Shown here one piece after another: positions 32,828 through 34,234 of a DNA stretch of 34,234 nt. Made by a program: the position numbers and the translations under genes. This DNA comes from an uncultured Myxococcales bacterium (GTDB lineage Bacteria; Myxococcota_A; UBA9042): assembly GCA_937910235.1 (NCBI GenBank), contig CALENB010000375.1, positions 1 to 34,234 on the forward strand, read 5' to 3'. How positions within the stretch are numbered: the stretch's first letter is position 1; each line of letters starts with the position of its first letter. A model generated the notes under the pieces. The model did not search any database. It was given only the letters and a program-made list of their open reading frames with translations, and was not told where the DNA came from.

Positions 32828-34234
32828 CTAGAACACCACGGGTCCGCCCGTTGGCTTAGTCGGCGCCGGTTTCGGATCTGGTTTGGGCTTGGCTCGCGGC
32901 TTGTGGCGCCGCGGCGCTTTGCCCTTGTGCTTGCCCGCGTCGACCGGACCCGTATCGGTCTCACCTGTGTCGGCGGCACCTGTGTCTGCGGTGCCGGAGT
33001 CGACCGCGCCAGTGTCGACCGCGCCGGTGTCGGCCGTACCGGTGTCGACCGCGCCCGTGTCGGCCGTGCCGGTGTCGACTTCGCCCGTATCGGCGGCCTC
33101 AGTCGATCCAGCGTCGGTCGTGACGACCGGCGCCGGCGCTGACCTGCCGAAGAGGAAGAAGGCGCCGATAGCGCCGCCGACGAGCAGCAGCGCGAGCACA
33201 CCCATGATCAGGCCGGTTTTGCCTTTGGATTCGGCCTCCTCGACGGCTTCGCGGGCTTGGTTCGCGGCCACGGCGGCGCGCTCGGTCTGAACGGCGGCCA
33301 CCTGCCGTTCGGCGTCGGCTTGCGCGGTCCGCTCCGCGGCGCGGGCCTTGGCCTCCGCAGCGATCTGACGCTCCGCCTCCAGGCGTTGCCTTTGCTCCTC
33401 GAGCTCCTTCCCAGCCTGCAGATTCGCGGTTTTACTCGCGATCAGCTCCTGCAACAGCTCGGTCTGCTCGGCGCCGAGGGCCATGGTTGAGCGATCGTCG
33501 ACGATGTTGGCCGAGCGGAGCCCAGCAGCGAACGCGCCGGCGTCGTGGTGTCGTTCGCCCGAGTTGCGTTTCAGCGCCTTCTGAATCTGCACTTCGACCG
33601 CAGGCAACAGCTCCGCGTCGGCCGCGACCTGTCGCGCGGCGGGCACGGCGAAGCGAGAACGGCGATTGCGGATGTCCGCGGGCGACGCGCCGACAAAGGG
33701 CGCGCGGCCGGTGAAGATCTCAAAGCCGATGCAACCGAGGGCGTAGACGTCTTCGAGCTGAGGCGAGCGCTTGCGCACCTTGATCAGACCACCGGCTTCC
33801 GGCGACTCGTAGAGCACGTCGTAGCCGAGATCGACCGGCACGGCGGCTGCGGCGAGCAGCTGAACAGCGCCGGCGGCGTTAGGAACCAACCGCACGTGCC
33901 GTGGCGTGAGTCGCCCCGCGCACTGGTTGGCCGCGTGCAGCTTCTGGACGGCGTCGCAGATCTTGGTCAGCAACGCGACGGAGCCGTCCGCGTCGAGCGT
34001 GGCCGCGTCGATGATCTCGGCGAGGGCGACGCCAGGCAAGTCGTCGCCTCGACCCGCCAGGGGCGCCCGGGCGGCGAGCGAGGTCTGGCGCATGCGATCG
34101 GGGAAACTCGCGACGTCGGACACGGTCGGCAGCGGCGCCCCAGTCTCCTGGTAGTTCATCGTCGCCATATGTCGATGCGAGGGCGGCGACATGAGATCGG
34201 GGGTGCCGACGTTGGCGCGATTCGAGACAGCGCT
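32828..34234 (-). CDS. Membrane-anchored pseudokinase with DTG-rich exported tail (5' end off window)
   Basis: A kinase-fold protein of at least 454 residues from the ATG at 34192; the frame stays open through the window edge and no internal ATG has a ribosome-binding site, so the true start may lie beyond 34234. Residues about 65-225 (from 34192) resemble the C-lobe of a Ser/Thr kinase: ICDAVQKLHAANQ, then GRLTPRHVRLVPN where HRDLKPxN should be, YESPEAGG for the SPE motif, and DVYALGCIGFEIFTGRAPF. The HRD Asp and DFG are missing, so it is probably catalytically dead. A coiled coil, one membrane helix (TGLIMGVLALLLVGGAIGAF), a DTG-repeat linker and a Lys/Pro-rich tail follow. The tail should be periplasmic. 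Confidence 0.75.
   Translation of the reverse strand, partial: SAVSNRANVGTPDLMSPPSHRHMATMNYQETGAPLPTVSDVASFPDRMRQTSLAARAPLAGRGDDLPGVALAEIIDAATLDADGSVALLTKICDAVQKLHAANQCAGRLTPRHVRLVPNAAGAVQLLAAAAVPVDLGYDVLYESPEAGGLIKVRKRSPQLEDVYALGCIGFEIFTGRAPFVGASPADIRNRRSRFAVPAARQVAADAELLPAVEVQIQKALKRNSGERHHDAGAFAAGLRSANIVDDRSTMALGAEQTELLQELIASKTANLQAGKELEEQRQRLEAERQIAAEAKARAAERTAQADAERQVAAVQTERAAVAANQAREAVEEAESKGKTGLIMGVLALLLVGGAIGAFFLFGRSAPAPVVTTDAGSTEAADTGEVDTGTADTGAVDTGTADTGAVDTGAVDSGTADTGAADTGETDTGPVDAGKHKGKAPRRHKPRAKPKPDPKPAPTKPTGGPVVF
32940..33092 (-). repeat. 15-bp repeats encoding Asp-Thr-Gly-Ala-Val/Thr-Ala
   Basis: About ten DTGxx pentapeptides (DTGAV, DTGTA, DTGAA, DTGET) are encoded by imperfect 15-bp units just after the membrane helix of the pseudokinase. 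Similar Asp/Thr/Gly linkers occur in other exported proteins of this window. Confidence 0.85.

Noticed and set aside
1-34234. tRNA genes, rRNA, insertion sequences, phage or attachment sites
   Set aside because: No tRNA-like cloverleaf, transposase, integrase or terminal inverted repeats were recognised by eye on either strand.

Overview
The window is GC-rich, gene-dense bacterial chromosome. Several traits point to a myxobacterium-like (Myxococcota/Bradymonadota, former Deltaproteobacteria) host: many lipoproteins and surface proteins with Asp-Thr-Gly or Ala-Asp-Thr low-complexity linkers, a kinase-like protein with a DTG-rich exported tail, a PilZ protein with a long linker, a receiver/coiled-coil protein built like AglZ or FrzS, and a FadN-type beta-oxidation enzyme. 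This placement is inferred from gene style, not from a marker search. No rRNA, tRNA, CRISPR array, integrase or transposase was seen, so the segment looks like ordinary chromosome with lineage-specific genes.

Layout from left to right. Ribulose-phosphate epimerase (rpe, -) is followed by a membrane adenylate cyclase (+). Next come a lamin-tail lipoprotein and a lipobox-bearing SAM methyltransferase (- operon), a YqaA/DedA-like membrane protein (+), a large protein with two radical-SAM-like halves (+), lspA with a cysteine-less glutaredoxin-like protein (- operon), a two-domain M16 peptidase (+) and an LTA-synthase/sulfatase-family membrane protein (+). A beta-propeller/di-haem cytochrome lipoprotein (-) is divergent from a lipoprotein whose frame is interrupted by a TGA (+). 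A parvulin lipoprotein and two membrane proteins (- operon, overlapping) are divergent from an outer-membrane barrel candidate (+). Then follow trmL (+), a - strand run of PilZ protein, CPBP protease and FAD oxidase, the fatty-acid beta-oxidation pair fadN-fadA (-), an AglZ-like pseudo-receiver protein (-), ffh (+), an SCP2-like protein (-) and a pseudokinase (-) that is open to the right edge.

The most notable find is at 15747-16709. The in-frame TGA at 16374-16376 sits exactly at the first cysteine position of a thioredoxin-like CxxC motif, giving U-S-Y-C after G-W. The frame continues for 111 sense codons to a TAG. The coding sequence just after the TGA folds into a bacterial SECIS-like hairpin: a 6-bp perfect stem with an AGGCU loop, 16 nt from the TGA. 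The protein around it resembles the N-terminal domain of animal selenoprotein P. I read this gene as an exported, lipid-anchored bacterial SelP-like selenoprotein. No selA, selB, selC or selD lies in the window, so selenium use has to be confirmed elsewhere in the genome.

Other unusual items: a glutaredoxin fold whose CPYC site has become NPNP; a methyltransferase predicted to leave the cytoplasm; a split Cx26Cx2C radical-SAM motif fused to a canonical one; a pseudokinase; and a 16-bp tandem repeat running through a stop codon.
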